Origin: Topomyia yanbarensis
Taxonomy: Eukaryota > Arthropoda > Insecta > Diptera > Culicidae
Direction: 5' to 3'
Assembly: GCF_030247195.1 (NCBI RefSeq)
Contig: NC_080671.1
Span: forward strand, 410,589,335-410,653,334
DNA: 64,000 nucleotides
Shown here: positions 34,230 through 45,104 of the stretch, piece by piece
Layout: each line of letters opens with the position of its first letter
Numbering within the stretch: the first letter of the stretch is position 1
Made by a program: the position numbers and the translations under genes
The notes under the pieces: generated by a model
The model's database searches: none
What the model saw: the letters and a program-made list of their open reading frames with translations, nothing else
What the model was told of the DNA's origin: nothing

Positions 34230-34560
34230 TGTTGTAGGTCAGATGAAGTTATTGGTCGGCACTGTCATGCATACGGTAAAATGTACCACCCTGTGAAGTT
34301 TCGTTTCCAGTGTTCCGCTCGTCGCACCATTTCTTGGTAAGCCGTTCGGCTCTTTCACTCTCGAATGAACGTATACACATATATTAGCTGAACTGAATGT
34401 CATCTGTCTGAAGGAATGAGTAGTCAGTTCGAATAAAGTCACCAGTTGAGGTAGAAGCCATAGCTCGGCAGTTCGTGTCTTTTAGTGACAATAAATAATA
34501 GAAGTGCAGAAACGGTTTTTCATTTTCTGCAAGATTGCTATTAAGGATTTGGTCACAACA
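34230..34560 (+). repeat. 3' LTR of the BEL/Pao element
   Basis: Same length and, by eye, same sequence as the 5' LTR. The purine-rich AAGGTGGTGGCGA immediately upstream is the likely polypurine tract for plus-strand priming. Confidence 0.96.
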
Positions 34561-34730
34561 ATTTGATTTCCAAAGCAAATTGAACGTTCCAGGTTTCTGA
34601 TAACTAATTAAGGTCTATCAATAATGTTGAAACACTAAATAATCACGACGCCGTCAAGTAAAGAAGCGTGAAAACGAAAAGACTAAAACAAAAAAGGATA
34701 GAAGCCCTAGAAATTTTGTTCATCTGCGTT

Positions 34731-35300
34731 CATTTAATCTACTTTATTCGTTTCATCATTTGGATTCACTCTGATCAGTTTATTCATTTCGTGCATTTTA
34801 GTCATATCATTCATTTCACTTATTTTATTCACTGTTTTCATTCAATGCATTCTATTCATTTTCCCAGTTCATACATTTTGTTTAAAATGAAGAACATTTT
34901 ATTAACCTGACTATTTTTTCAGTTTTGTTCATTTCATCCAAATAATTCTTTTGACGCAATTTATTTTTTCTATTAATGTATAACCTTACAACATCGATTA
35001 ATTCATCATTTCAATCAATACATTTTCTTCTTTTTTATTCATTTTGTCAATTCACTTCATTTTGTTTATTTGGTTCGTTTGTTTCATTTATTCATTTAAT
35101 TTATTTTTTATTCATTTTATTTTCTTTGTTCATTCCATTCATTTTATTAATTTGAACCCTTAAATTAATTTGATTCATTTAATTCATTTGATTCATTTAA
35201 TTCATTTTGTTCATATCTTTAATTTTATTCATTTCAGGTTCAGTCATTCCATTTATTTATTTCATTCAATTTGTTAGTTTGAGTCAATTCATTCTATTAA
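34731..35300. repeat. Degenerate ATTCATTT simple repeat
   Basis: Irregular runs of ATTCATTT, TTTATTC and GATTCATTTA. The strand bias (T-rich +) and the short open frame at 34668-34910 come from this composition. Confidence 0.8.
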
Positions 35301-35439
35301 CTTTATACTTATTTCTAAATATAGTCTAAATTTTCATTAATTAAGCTAATATAATTTGATTCGTGTATTTTATAATTTTGATTTACTACTTCGCATGAGT
35401 TCTGTAAACTAATGAATGATCCAACAGTGATATGTGTAA

Positions 35440-36690
35440 GAAATGTCTCATCTCACTGCTAGGTGGATTAAATCGGTTTTTTTATTCGGAATAACGTAAC
35501 ATTATGAACTGAATCATAAAAATGTGACTGATTTGCGATATCTTGTTCTGAGAATTATATCACGCACACTATTTGGGATTCTCAGCGCAGTTGTCATTTT
35601 CTATCCATATATCACCATGAACCTTATCAAACGAATAACGATGATCGAGGTTCTAAAAAAAATTTATATGTAATTCTCGTGTTTATAACTATGTTCGCCA
35701 GCAGCTGGGCATTTCATAAAACAATGCATGGAATAAAAATGATTCTACGAATAATTCTCCAAATTTTGTGAAAGAGTTCACGGGAAAATTTCATTATCAT
35801 GTTGCATTAAATTGTAAATGATTAGCTTCTAAATATCACCAGCACGCAAAATAGATCGTAAATCATGTACTAGATGTCATGAACCAGTTCACGAATACAT
35901 GAATAATATTTGAAGAATTTGTGAACTATTTCACGAGCACTAATATATTAGAGATCATGAATTAGTTCACGAGAATTGAATTGATTCATGAATACAATTT
36001 TGAATTTCGCGAAATAGTTCACGATAACATCCAGAATATTTTGAATTATTGAACTAAGGCTCCTATATCTATGAAAATCTTCATGAGTCAACCTTTGGTT
36101 TTATGCATAATGTTCATAAAGTTGTGAACTAGTTCGCTTACTGAAAATCGCATTAGAAATGACTTGGCAGAAACCGCGACTGAAGTTCACAAAACAAAAA
36201 CAAATAGTTCCACTAAAATAAACGTTATGCGTGCGTTACTGAAGGGAAATTGAACATAATTATAAACCACATGATTTTTGTTCATGGTCTTGTTTTAATA
36301 ACATAAATGCGTAATTGTTCCAGGATTCATGGCACTTTATTTACGATTTTGGGAACAATTTTTTCCGTGTAGTTTGGATAAATGAGAAATGCACAATTAC
36401 ACCACTAGGTGGATTAAAACAAGTTTTGAGTTTGCAACTACTTCAAAATTGAAACTTTCGGGATCCACCGCTAGTTTCAAGTGTTTCAGCGTCGACACAC
36501 AGCATCACAAGTTCGCGGCTGTCGATCCGTTGTATGTATGTGCAAATCGTATTGAATATGTAATTTACATTTGCTCCATTATATTGAACATAACCAGTCA
36601 TGGAATCGTAGTTTGGACAAATGAGAAAGGCACAATTGCACCACTAGGTGAATTAAAAAAGGTTTTTACTCATATTTTCCCATAGCACCG
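35440..36690. repeat. Composite repeat block with TTTTTTCCGTGT end
   Basis: 35440-35480 and 36390-36690 carry the CACTAGGTGGATTAAA family shared with 20.2 kb. Between them, about 35880-36372 is dense in TTCACGA, TTCATGA and GTGAACTA words and ends GAACAATTTTTTCCGTGTAG, the complement of the ACACGGAAAAAA end at 24111. This looks like one non-autonomous element inserted in another repeat family. The 98-codon frame at 36389-36685 is repeat-derived. Confidence 0.55.
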
Positions 36691-38640
36691 ATACACAGTG
36701 GTCTCGAATGTAAGTTTAGCAGGAATTTTACCAATGCAATCAAACTACTTGAACTCGTCTAAATCCCAGGAAATGAAACTTATTTACCAATAACAACAAT
36801 TGCATTCTGTTAGAATTTTATCATGCTATGCTGACAGGGAATGGACGATTGACGTGCGTCGTTACCTTTATCGTACCTTAATCGAATCGAATCGATAGTA
36901 CAAACTGAGCACCGGTAAAAGTGACCAACGAATCCTAGGAAGGATTACCCACTTTTCTATCATATATGTCAGTTCTGCATCCATTCCCTGACACAGCTTT
37001 CACAAATACTCAGACGAACACATTCACAGATAGACAAATGACTAGCACATAAATATTGTACTCTAGTATTAAAAACTAAAATTATTACTACAATAACACT
37101 AACAGGCTTCTAATTTAACATTTATTTAATTAATCTGTGCTCGATAACGAAGTAGATCGATAAATCGCCACACAATGACCCTCACTGCACGCCGCGTCCG
37201 CCAACATTGCCATTAAACTGTGAAACAATGTTTGCAAACACGGGCCGCTGCAAAACTCGATCCACGTCGATCCGTCAGGCGGCCACGTCAGCGTGCATAG
37301 GCTAATCGTTGATCATTAGTCAAGAACCAGAAGCCATCTCGGTGTCCGCGATGCACCACTATCGAAGCGTAATGCAATAACAATCTTAAAGCAATTATCT
37401 GTCAAAGGTTCTCTAGAACTGATGCACGAAATACACTTGATGATGTTTGCAATACCATCAAATTCATCAGCCTAGTGGAGGGATATCGGCCCTAGATAAA
37501 TAATTATTCTAACACTGGTTCAAATCCCTCAAGGTCGATTTCAACTTTGCATCTTTTTCGATTACTTCCCGTGGAATGAGGGGTTATGTTAAGAAAGAAA
37601 GTCATCTTGCTAATTGGTCTGTGCGGTTTTGACTGGACACCGTACTTAGCCTAATGTCAAGTTCCACCCAAGAAATCCTTACCAGCTGTGGTAAAAGCAT
37701 ATTTGATACATTCTAAAATTATGGGGTTATGTTGACTAGATGTTAAATAAATCTAATATTGACAAATCAATTTCAAAGTCAGGAATACCACAAACATATA
37801 AGAAATTTGAAGAATACCACGCAGTACAAAGCTTACGTAGCTTAGTTTGCATGTTTCTAGATCCAAACAAAACTAGCGATGCTTGAAATGCATCCAGGAG
37901 AAAGCAGTGCTTTCATTATAATCATAAGTCACTGCGCTGTACATAAACAGGCATAAATGATGCATCGCAACACAGCTCATGTGTGCATTTTTATCCCTGT
38001 CAGTCAAGAGGCTGTCAGTTTATGTGCAAGTATAACGGATAACCAATTATTTTTCTAGTGAGGCCTAAGGTCACACACAGGCACATGAGTTTTTTAGAAT
38101 GCTACTCCGTTCCGTGCGCCCAATTTTACTTTGCTGTTTCATCTTGCATAAGTTGCATTTCTGTGTCTGGCAAATGATGCACTGTGATGGTGTCGACATA
38201 ATATGTTGCAAATCGAGCTTGTTATGATAGAAATTTTTTAACATTCCTAGGTTGCTAGAGTCATTACAGAATAGCTTTCCAGTTTAGTTACCTAAATCCT
38301 GTTAAAATAGAGTAAAACCATCCAGCGTCCCACAAGTGACATATAGATAATTTAATCAGTCGCTATGTTGGAGCAAATTTCCTTAAGCATCGACAGATTT
38401 CAGGTTTTAATGCGGACATCACCATAGCAAAATAGCCTAGTTCAAATCCCATTAAAATATAACCCCATAGAACCGTAACCATCACAGAGTATCCTGAAAG
38501 CCGAGAGAATAAAGTGCTAATCGATATACCTAATCATGCAATCAGAGTTGACGAGAGGGAGGGAGGGAGGGTTTTGCACCAGTTTTCATTTCGAGCCGAT
38601 CTTTACCTTCTATTTCAACTCACTCTCCTCTGGGACTGTT
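36691..38640. other. Largely unassigned, partly single-copy DNA
   Basis: No convincing exon. 37485-37580 (from TATCGGCCCTAGATAAATAA to CGTGGAATGAGGGG) is a diverged copy of the right end of the foldback element at 12950-13051. The rest shows no repeat partner in this window. Confidence 0.45.
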
Positions 38641-38891
38641 CCAGTTGTGTCACAGAAAAGTTAGTTGAATGATTCCGATTGAGACAATATATAGCTTCTA
38701 ATCCGTACCTAAAACTGGTCTTATCATCACTATTGTATGTTACATCTTTTTGTGCTGGCCTTTACGCCCCACTATTAAGCCTTGTTATTGCACTCAACCA
38801 CACTGGGGATGGTTTTATTTCTATGTCTGCACGAACCACTAGCACTCACTGTCAGGAAAATCGGTTTTCACTTCCATGTGGTTTCACCTGT

Positions 38892-39134
38892 TCAACGACA
38901 CTCGCACTTTATCTTCACACCATCGTATTCCTCGGGCAGCAGCACCAGCGAGGAACCATTTCCGTTCCGGTGGGCGGAAGAAACGGTGGGGTTTGCCTTT
39001 GTGGAAACTTTTACCTCACAATTGAAAACTCGCGTCTCTTCGATTTCGTAGCAGCCAGTGCAGGCACGTACAACGTGCAGAACGTATTCCGGTTGTCTCC
39101 CACAGCGCGCACAAAACTTTTCCTTGGCGTAGTT
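38892..39134 (-). other. Cysteine-rich open segment, possible terminal exon
   Basis: On the minus strand, 80 codons are open from just after a TAA to a TGA at 38892. The peptide contains FCARCGRQPEY, then RACTGCYEIEE and a C-terminal KIKCECR, giving a CxxC, CxxC, C, CxC pattern as in small secreted or metal-binding proteins. There is no start codon in frame, so it could only be an internal or last exon. I could not find a convincing upstream exon or strong acceptor. The longer + strand frames here (38679-39311) read like an antisense shadow. I do not recognise the family. Confidence 0.25.
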
Positions 39135-39359
39135 TTAATTAAATTGGTGTTTGAACGTTTTGGACGTATTTCACTAGCAGACCAGCTTTGCGAACGCCTT
39201 CTGTTATGCCGTCACCTTTACAAAACTACTCAAACATCAGCTGTTCCTTCAATCAGAATTCGGGCAGCATCCGGTCCGGCGAGATTTCAATCGTACCCAT
39301 GTCAGTACTGAAATCAACCTTCTGCGCCCAAATTTATCCTAGCACCACAACCGTAATCA

Positions 39360-40020
39360 AAAACCATAGAAAGTAACCGCGACTACCGACAGCGCCTACA
39401 TCGACGACGACGACGACGCCTTTTCTGACCACCCACAAAGGTGCACGGGGAATCGTTCGACCACTGTCTGACTGGCAGCGCCAGGACGCATAACACCGCA
39501 CTCGGGTTGAAAGTTACGACAAGACTGGCCTCAGCTGGTAATGCGGGCGGCTGTGACCGTGGACCGCTTGCTCACCCAGCTGGCAGTGGCAGGCTCCCGT
39601 CGAGAGTCGAATGGGTGGGTGGTGTTGAGCGACCGGGCGCTCCCATTCGATCGGTTGCTGCACGATCCGAGCACGAGAAACCACTGGAAAACACGAAGGC
39701 GAACCGAACGTTATTCCTGTAGTCGACACTGGAAAGCAGCAGGCTTCGACTAACGGGCGGTTGTTTGGTGCAGCCTCGTCGTTCGACTTGGGGCGGCCTA
39801 CTTTATACGTTTTCCGCACCACACCACCACCCCCTGATTTGCGATGGATAACGACTGGAAAAGGAAGCTCGTGTTGTGTGCTGTTTGCGGCCTTGTATGC
39901 AGCAGAAGTAAACAAACTCACAGACCGTGGGTGTAGGTAAACTGCAGTGCCCGGATGGAATGCTGAGGAATGCGAGGACTGTTCCGGTGCCCTAGTGACA
40001 GTGTTTGCTATTGAGCACAT
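39360..40020. other. GC-rich single-copy segment, possible promoter or 5' exon
   Basis: Markedly GC-richer than its surroundings, with a short GAC run near 39403. On the minus strand GTATAAAGTAGG at about 39808-39797 is a plausible TATA box pointing toward the cysteine-rich segment. A 168-codon minus-strand frame covers most of it but has no domain. Function is unproven. Confidence 0.3.
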
Positions 40021-41034
40021 CTTTTGGTTTTACCGATGGTCAGATTTTTAGGGTAGGCTTTATCGTTTGCAGGTATAGCAATTATCACTATTATGAGTAA
40101 AGTTTCTCGATTTATGAAAATCTTCCTATAAGTAATGTTTACTTCCTATATTTTTAAGGTTTCCTGCATCCACTTGATCGTCTTTAAATCATGAACTCGC
40201 GTTTCGATTGCGTCTCATCAGTATCTGGAAGACCTACTAGACACTACCAGGGATGCCAAAAGCAAAGTTCTCTTTTTACCAAAACCGACCCTTTCGTGTG
40301 CATATACTTTCTAAAAAGTCTGATTCGGCATCCGTATCGAACCAATTGAAATAAAATTTGATTCATAAGAGATTTTCTGTATGAACTCCATTATAATAAT
40401 CATTAGTTTCAGAGCGCAAATATTCAAATTTTAACAGCTATTTGCTCAAATGTTTAATAAACTTATTTGTTCAAACAAGGATGTAAGTTTTCTCTGGTGC
40501 AAGTTTGTTTCTAGAAATTCTGCTCAATATTCGTGTGTGTTTCGACAATTAATATTTCTGAATTGAATTAGGGCGCGTTAATTGCACCGCATCCACAAAT
40601 CGCCTGCCAGATCCGAACAAACTCTGAAGCGGTAATACTTGGCGTAACGCCGCACGATTCTTATCCAGGGTCGAACGTTTGCTTTGACATAAGTTTTGTC
40701 ACGATATAACACGATTTGGTTTGCGTTGACATGTTACTTCTCATTTCGGGTTGGTGTAATTGGTGCCTTGAAAAAAGGTAGTATTGAACGTTTCTTGGTT
40801 TTCCGAACAAAAAAGATTGCTGGAATATCTTGGAAGATTATCTAGTAATTTTTATCACTTTAAGCCAATGATACAAATCGCATTCAGAATGAAGATCTCA
40901 ACTGTGCAAAGCATTCTTTCTTGTATGTGGGAATGTGCTATTATGGGTTCTAGTTTCCATTGTTTTCGTTTCGGAATTCTTGATAGAATGAAAATTTAGT
41001 GCAGTTCTCAGTGACAATTTGGTAATGACGATGA
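40021..41034. other. Unassigned spacer
   Basis: No recognisable gene or repeat end. The short frames at 40784-41131 are domain-free and overlap on both strands. Confidence 0.4.
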
Positions 41035-41935
41035 TGATCTGGTTTAACGAAATTCGTAATAAACCAATTAATGTGGGTATTTTCGGGATGGTCTTGACGA
41101 GTGGGTGTCGGTGGTTGATATTTAACGCCATTTTGAAATCCTAGATGGCGTCTTCCAGTTCAACGAAATTCGCTATAAACCAATCAATATGGATATTTTC
41201 GGCATAGTTTTGACGAGTGGGTGTCGGAGGTCGATGTTTGAAGCCATTTTTAAATCCAAGATGGCGACGTCCGGTTGGGCGAAATTCACTATAACCCAAA
41301 AAATTCGAGTATTTTCGAGATGGTCTTGACGAGTGTGGTAGATATTTGACGCTATTGCGAAATCCAAGATGGCGACATCCAGTTAAACCCTTTCATGCCC
41401 AACTTTTTTCTAGTGCAGGTAGGGTTCTCAATTTTTACCTTCTAATGCTCATTACAATTCTCCTAGAACCTTTTACAATAGTTCACTTGTGTGGAAAACG
41501 TAGCCAAAGTCAGCCTAAATTTATAAGTTTTATCAGTTTTCAATAATATTGCAACATAACGAGCATATATGAAAAATTCATTTTCCGTCATCAACGTAAA
41601 CTGTCCCTGGCAGCACTGCTCCATCGGAATCCAATCAGACTAATTCCAATAACTTCAGTTCTAGAGGTGATCCTTGTAACTGTTAATACTCAAATGAAAG
41701 GCAATAGTCACATTTATTAGCCTTACTTGTTTTTGTGAACCAATCTTGTTTCAATCAAGTTATAGCTGTTTGAAAACGTTGTTGTTCACAAGCCACATGG
41801 GCATGAATGGGTTAATGAAATTCGCTATATAAACCAATCGATATGGGTATTTTCGGAATGGTTTTGACGAGTGCATGTCAGAGGTCGATATTAGGAGCCA
41901 TTCTGAAATCCAAGATGGTGACATCCAAAAATCTA
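41035..41935 (+). repeat. Tandem ~120-bp units sharing the ATGGCG core, split by a MITE
   Basis: Units near 41035, 41156, 41281 and 41816 each contain GACGCCATTTTGAAAT-CC, AAGATGGCGAC and a block CGAAATTCGCTATAAACCAA plus TTTTGACGAGTGGGTGTCGG. The core resembles that of the 10 kb array, but the rest of the unit differs. The fourth unit is separated from the third by the TTAA element at 41397-41811, and its end fuses with the start of the BEL relic. Confidence 0.8.
41397..41811. mobile_element. 415-bp TTAA-flanked MITE
   Basis: TTAA flanks both sides (41393-41396 and 41812-41815). The ends are near-matching inverted repeats: ACCCTTTCATGCCCA on the left and TGGGCATGAATGGG on the right. The flanking tandem unit is continuous once the element and one TTAA are set aside (CCAG-TTAA-TGAAATTCGCT against CCAGTTCAACGAAATTCGCT in the neighbouring unit). 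Probably piggyBac-related, with no transposase. Confidence 0.85.
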
Positions 41936-42781
41936 ATAAAACAAATAGGGAACCAAATTCGTCCAAGCCATCGGTTATTGGTAAGTTGACGGAAGGGAAC
42001 CTAGAACGCCTCGTGAAATGTAATGAGGAAACCAGCGAAGAAGATGAGTGCTCAAGCAGCAGCGATGACGATTCGAGCGTCAATGGCAAGGACGCTAGAG
42101 ATAATGCCAGTGTTGCTCCAAGCAGACAGCAACGTGTCGGACCGAGTAGGGTGCAACTAGCTGCAAGAAGTGGCCTAACAAAGAAGCTTCCTACTTTCTC
42201 GGGGAAGCCTGAAGAGTGGCCTCTTTTCTTCGGAGCTTATCAAGCATCGAACGAAGCTTGTGGTTATACGGATGTCGAGAATTTGGTGAGGCTCCAAGAC
42301 AGCCTGAAAGGTGTAGCTCTGGATGCTGTTCGGGGACAGCTTTTACTTCCGAGGTCAGTCCCAAGAGTAATCGCGAAGCTCCGTCAGCTCTACGGTCGCC
42401 CCGAACAACTATTACAAAGCCATCTAGACAAGGTGCGCAAACTTGAACCGCCAAGAGCTGACAGGCTAGCCAGTTTCATCCCGTTTGGAAACGCGGTAGA
42501 ACAGCTTTGCGAGAATCTTGAAGCAGCGGAGCTTACACTGCACCTAGTGAATCCGATTCTGATCCAGGATTTGGTCAGCAAGCTCCCAGATGGAGAAAAG
42601 GGCCAGTGGGTGCAGTATAAGAGAAAAAAGAAAATAGCAACACTGCGTACCTTTACCGACTTCGTCTTCAGAATCGTGACAGATGCATGTGAGGCAAATC
42701 GTCAACATCGATTACAAATTAGATACCAGGTCTACGGCCGACACAGCTGGAAGAAGCAAGCCGAAGGAAAAAGGCGCAGTA
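41936..42781 (+). pseudogene. Gag part of degenerate BEL/Pao element
   Basis: An acidic, serine-rich start (EEDECSSSSDDDSS) is followed by the DUF1759-type core: LPTFSGKPEEWPLFFGAY, then LYGRPEQLL and LVSKLPDGEKGQW. The frame runs into the TA-flanked MITE at 42782 and stops at 42789. The first 20 or so codons of the frame beginning at 41875 come from the neighbouring tandem repeat, so the true start is missing. Confidence 0.85.
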
Positions 42782-43104
42782 TAGGGTGATGAGCCTATTT
42801 TCACCATACTAAGCAAGATGCCTCACTAATTCGGTAATTTCTTGCCTTACAATCAATGGAATGCGTAAAAATTGACATGAATCGCTTTGCTTCGTTGTTA
42901 AGAACCAATATAATAACACAAATGCGTTGAAAACAGTAAAATTCTCGTGTTTGAGCACAATGAAAACTCGAATCGAGTGCCCCTATTGTTGCGCTACCAT
43001 TTGACTCAATGCGTTGAACAAAGATGGCAGACACTGCTCTAACCAACGGCTTCAAATGGGTAGGGTGATAATAGAAACATGGTGCAAAAAGGCTCATCAC
43101 CCTA
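42782..43104. mobile_element. 323-bp TA-flanked MITE inside the BEL relic
   Basis: The ends are TAGGGTGATGAGCC and GGCTCATCACCCTA, a perfect 14-bp inverted repeat, with TA on both sides (42780-42781 and 43105-43106). TA duplication points to the Tc1/mariner superfamily. Element plus one TA is 325 bp, which accounts exactly for the one-base frame offset between the gag and protease frames on either side. The minus-strand frame 43175-42801 is a shadow. Confidence 0.88.
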
Positions 43105-43106
43105 TA

Positions 43107-44281
43107 ATCACAGCGCGGTGAGTCAATCGGAATCCAATGTGTTTGAACGCAAGAAACAAAAACCCTGCCGTGCATGACAGCGCGAAGATCACCTTCTGCG
43201 GTTTTACCAAGACTTCCGCGATCTATCGCATGCGGATCGGATGCGAATTGTGACGAAATGGAAACTCTGTCTCAATGATCACAGTGGTCAATGTCGCTTC
43301 AAGATTCGCTGCAACGTGGGTGACTGTAGAGAACCGCACAACCCACTAATTCATCCAATAGGAAATGTTGTTGGCATGGGTGCATACATCAGATCCGGCA
43401 GTTCCATGATGCTCCGGATAATCCCGGTGCAGATTCATTGTGGAGACAGATCACTTACTGTTCTCGCTTTCCTGGATGAAGGCGCATCCGTGACGCTAAT
43501 TGAAAATAATCTGGCTGAACGCCTGGCACTCACAGGGGTGGGAGAGAAGCTGCTTATCAACTGGCCTTCTGACGTTTATCGTGTTGAGAAAAATTCAAGG
43601 CGGATGAACGTGTGGACCTCAGCGGTGGGCGTTGGTGACTCGGAGAAGTTTTTCTTGCACACAGTTAACACTGTTGAAAAGCTGATGTTGCCTCACCAGA
43701 CGTTGGACGCTAATGAGTTATCGTCACAGAACGAACACATGCGCGATCTACCAATCGCATCATTCGATGGTCGACCGGGTGTACTAATCGGCCTCAACAA
43801 CATCCATACGTTCGCCCCTTTGGAAGCAAGAATTGGAACGACAAGGGATCCGATCGCTGTTCGCTGCAAGCTCGGTTGGACTGTATATGGACCGCGTCAA
43901 TTGAGTTCAATTTCTTCGGGCGGTTTTCTGGGGTATCATCAAGCAATATCTAATGAAGAACTGCATGATATCCTGAAGAGCCACTACTCGCTAGAAGAAT
44001 CAGTGGTTAAGGTACAAGAAGAGTCGGCTGAGGATCGACGAGATCGATTGATCATGGAGAGAACTACGAAACGAGTGGGAAATCGTTTCGAGACGGGGCA
44101 ACTCTGGAAAACGGATGACGTGAACTTCCCAGATAGCTATCCCATGGCGTTGCAACGTCTGAAGCAGCTAGAAAGAAAGCTGCAGAAATCGCCAGTGGTG
44201 TATCAAAATGTTCGGCAGAAGATAGCAGAATTGACCGGTAGCGGAAAAGACAAAGTTTGGTATCTTCCAGGCTGGTTTTGA
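43107..44281 (+). pseudogene. Knuckle and protease part of degenerate BEL/Pao element
   Basis: Upstream of the first usable ATG (43241) the frame still reads LLRFYQDFRDLSHADRM, ending a zinc-knuckle region, with an in-frame TGA at about 43168-43170 where a knuckle residue is expected. It continues through LCLNDHSGQCRFKIRC and CREPHNPLIHP, then a DUF1758-type protease with FLDEGASVTLIE. It ends at KVWYLPGWF. In the family this point is followed by the RT catalytic core, which is absent. Confidence 0.85.
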
Positions 44282-44282
44282 G

Positions 44283-45104
44283 ATGAGGAACTGGGTTTCG
44301 AATTCGCCGGTGGTTTTATCGGCTCTGGGCGAAAACAAATCGTCGAGGTCAGTCGTTTTTCAGCAAAATAAGCAGTCATCCAGTGAGCGTGTGCTTGGAG
44401 TGTTCTGGGATTTGAACCAAGATGCGTTCGCCTTTTCCGTTACTCACCGTGCAGAGATTAAAGAGTATTTGTTTGAAGACAAGCGGCCGACAAAGCGGAT
44501 CGTTTTAAGCTGTGTCATGGGACTGTTTGACCCATTGCGCCTGCTTTCGCCATTCACGATCCATGGTAAAATTCTTATACAACATCTCTGGCGAAATGGG
44601 TGCGAATGGGACCAACAGATCGATGAACCAAATTGGTGTTTGTGGAAACAGTGGACGGAGTTGCTGCCTAAAGTGGAGGCCCTACGCATTCAGCGATGCT
44701 ATCTGGGAGACACTATGTCTTCGTCGATAGAGACGCTCGAGCTGCACATATTTACTGACGCGAGTGAAAACGCCTACGGTTGTGTTGCGTATCTATGATT
44801 GGTCGTTCATGGAACAGTTAAGTGTAGCCTGATCATGTCACGAGCCAAAGTCGCACCACTGAAGCGGCAGTCGATCCCTAGGTTAGAATTGATGGCAGCA
44901 GTTTTGGGGGCCCGAATGAGGCAAACTATTATGGAAACGCACTCTTTGCGAATCGGTCAAACTATTCTGTGGACAGATTCGCGAACGGTACTGTCGTGGC
45001 TGCAGTCTGACCAGCATAAATTCAAGCAGTTTGTTTCGTTTAGGGTTGGTGAAATTTTGGAATTAACCCGAATACGAGACTGGAGATGGGCGCCGACAAA
45101 GTAA
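44283..45104 (+). pseudogene. RT-connection and RNase H part of degenerate BEL/Pao element
   Basis: Sequence resumes with a one-base shift at the family motif GFEMRNWVSNSP, which normally lies after the YVDD-containing core, so about 200 or more RT residues are deleted. It continues through GLFDPLRLLSPF and LHIFTDASENAYG, is cut by a stop at 44798, and resumes with KVAPLKRQSIPRLELMAAVL and ILWTDSRTVLSWLQS. It stops again at 45104. Confidence 0.85.

Larger units (their letters stand above)
27876..34560 (+). mobile_element. Full-length BEL/Pao LTR retrotransposon
   Basis: Two 331-bp LTRs that look identical throughout (27876-28206 and 34230-34560) bracket a primer-binding site, a leader and one uninterrupted Gag-Pol frame of 1854 codons. 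The domain order (gag, zinc knuckle, protease, RT, RNase H, integrase) and the DUF1759/DUF1758-type sequences are those of BEL/Pao elements. There is no open frame for an envelope protein. The 5 bases outside each end (AACTT and ATTTG) do not match, so the expected short target duplication is not visible. LTR identity and an open frame imply a very recent insertion that may still be active. Confidence 0.97.

Noticed and set aside
38679..39311. 210-codon + strand open frame starting MRQYIASNPY
   Set aside because: No domain, irregular composition, and overlapping alternative frames on both strands; it looks like a shadow in a GC-richer segment.
39514..40020. 168-codon minus-strand open frame
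   Set aside because: Low-information S/P/H/R-rich translation of GC-rich DNA, interrupted by a plausible TATA box; no recognisable domain.
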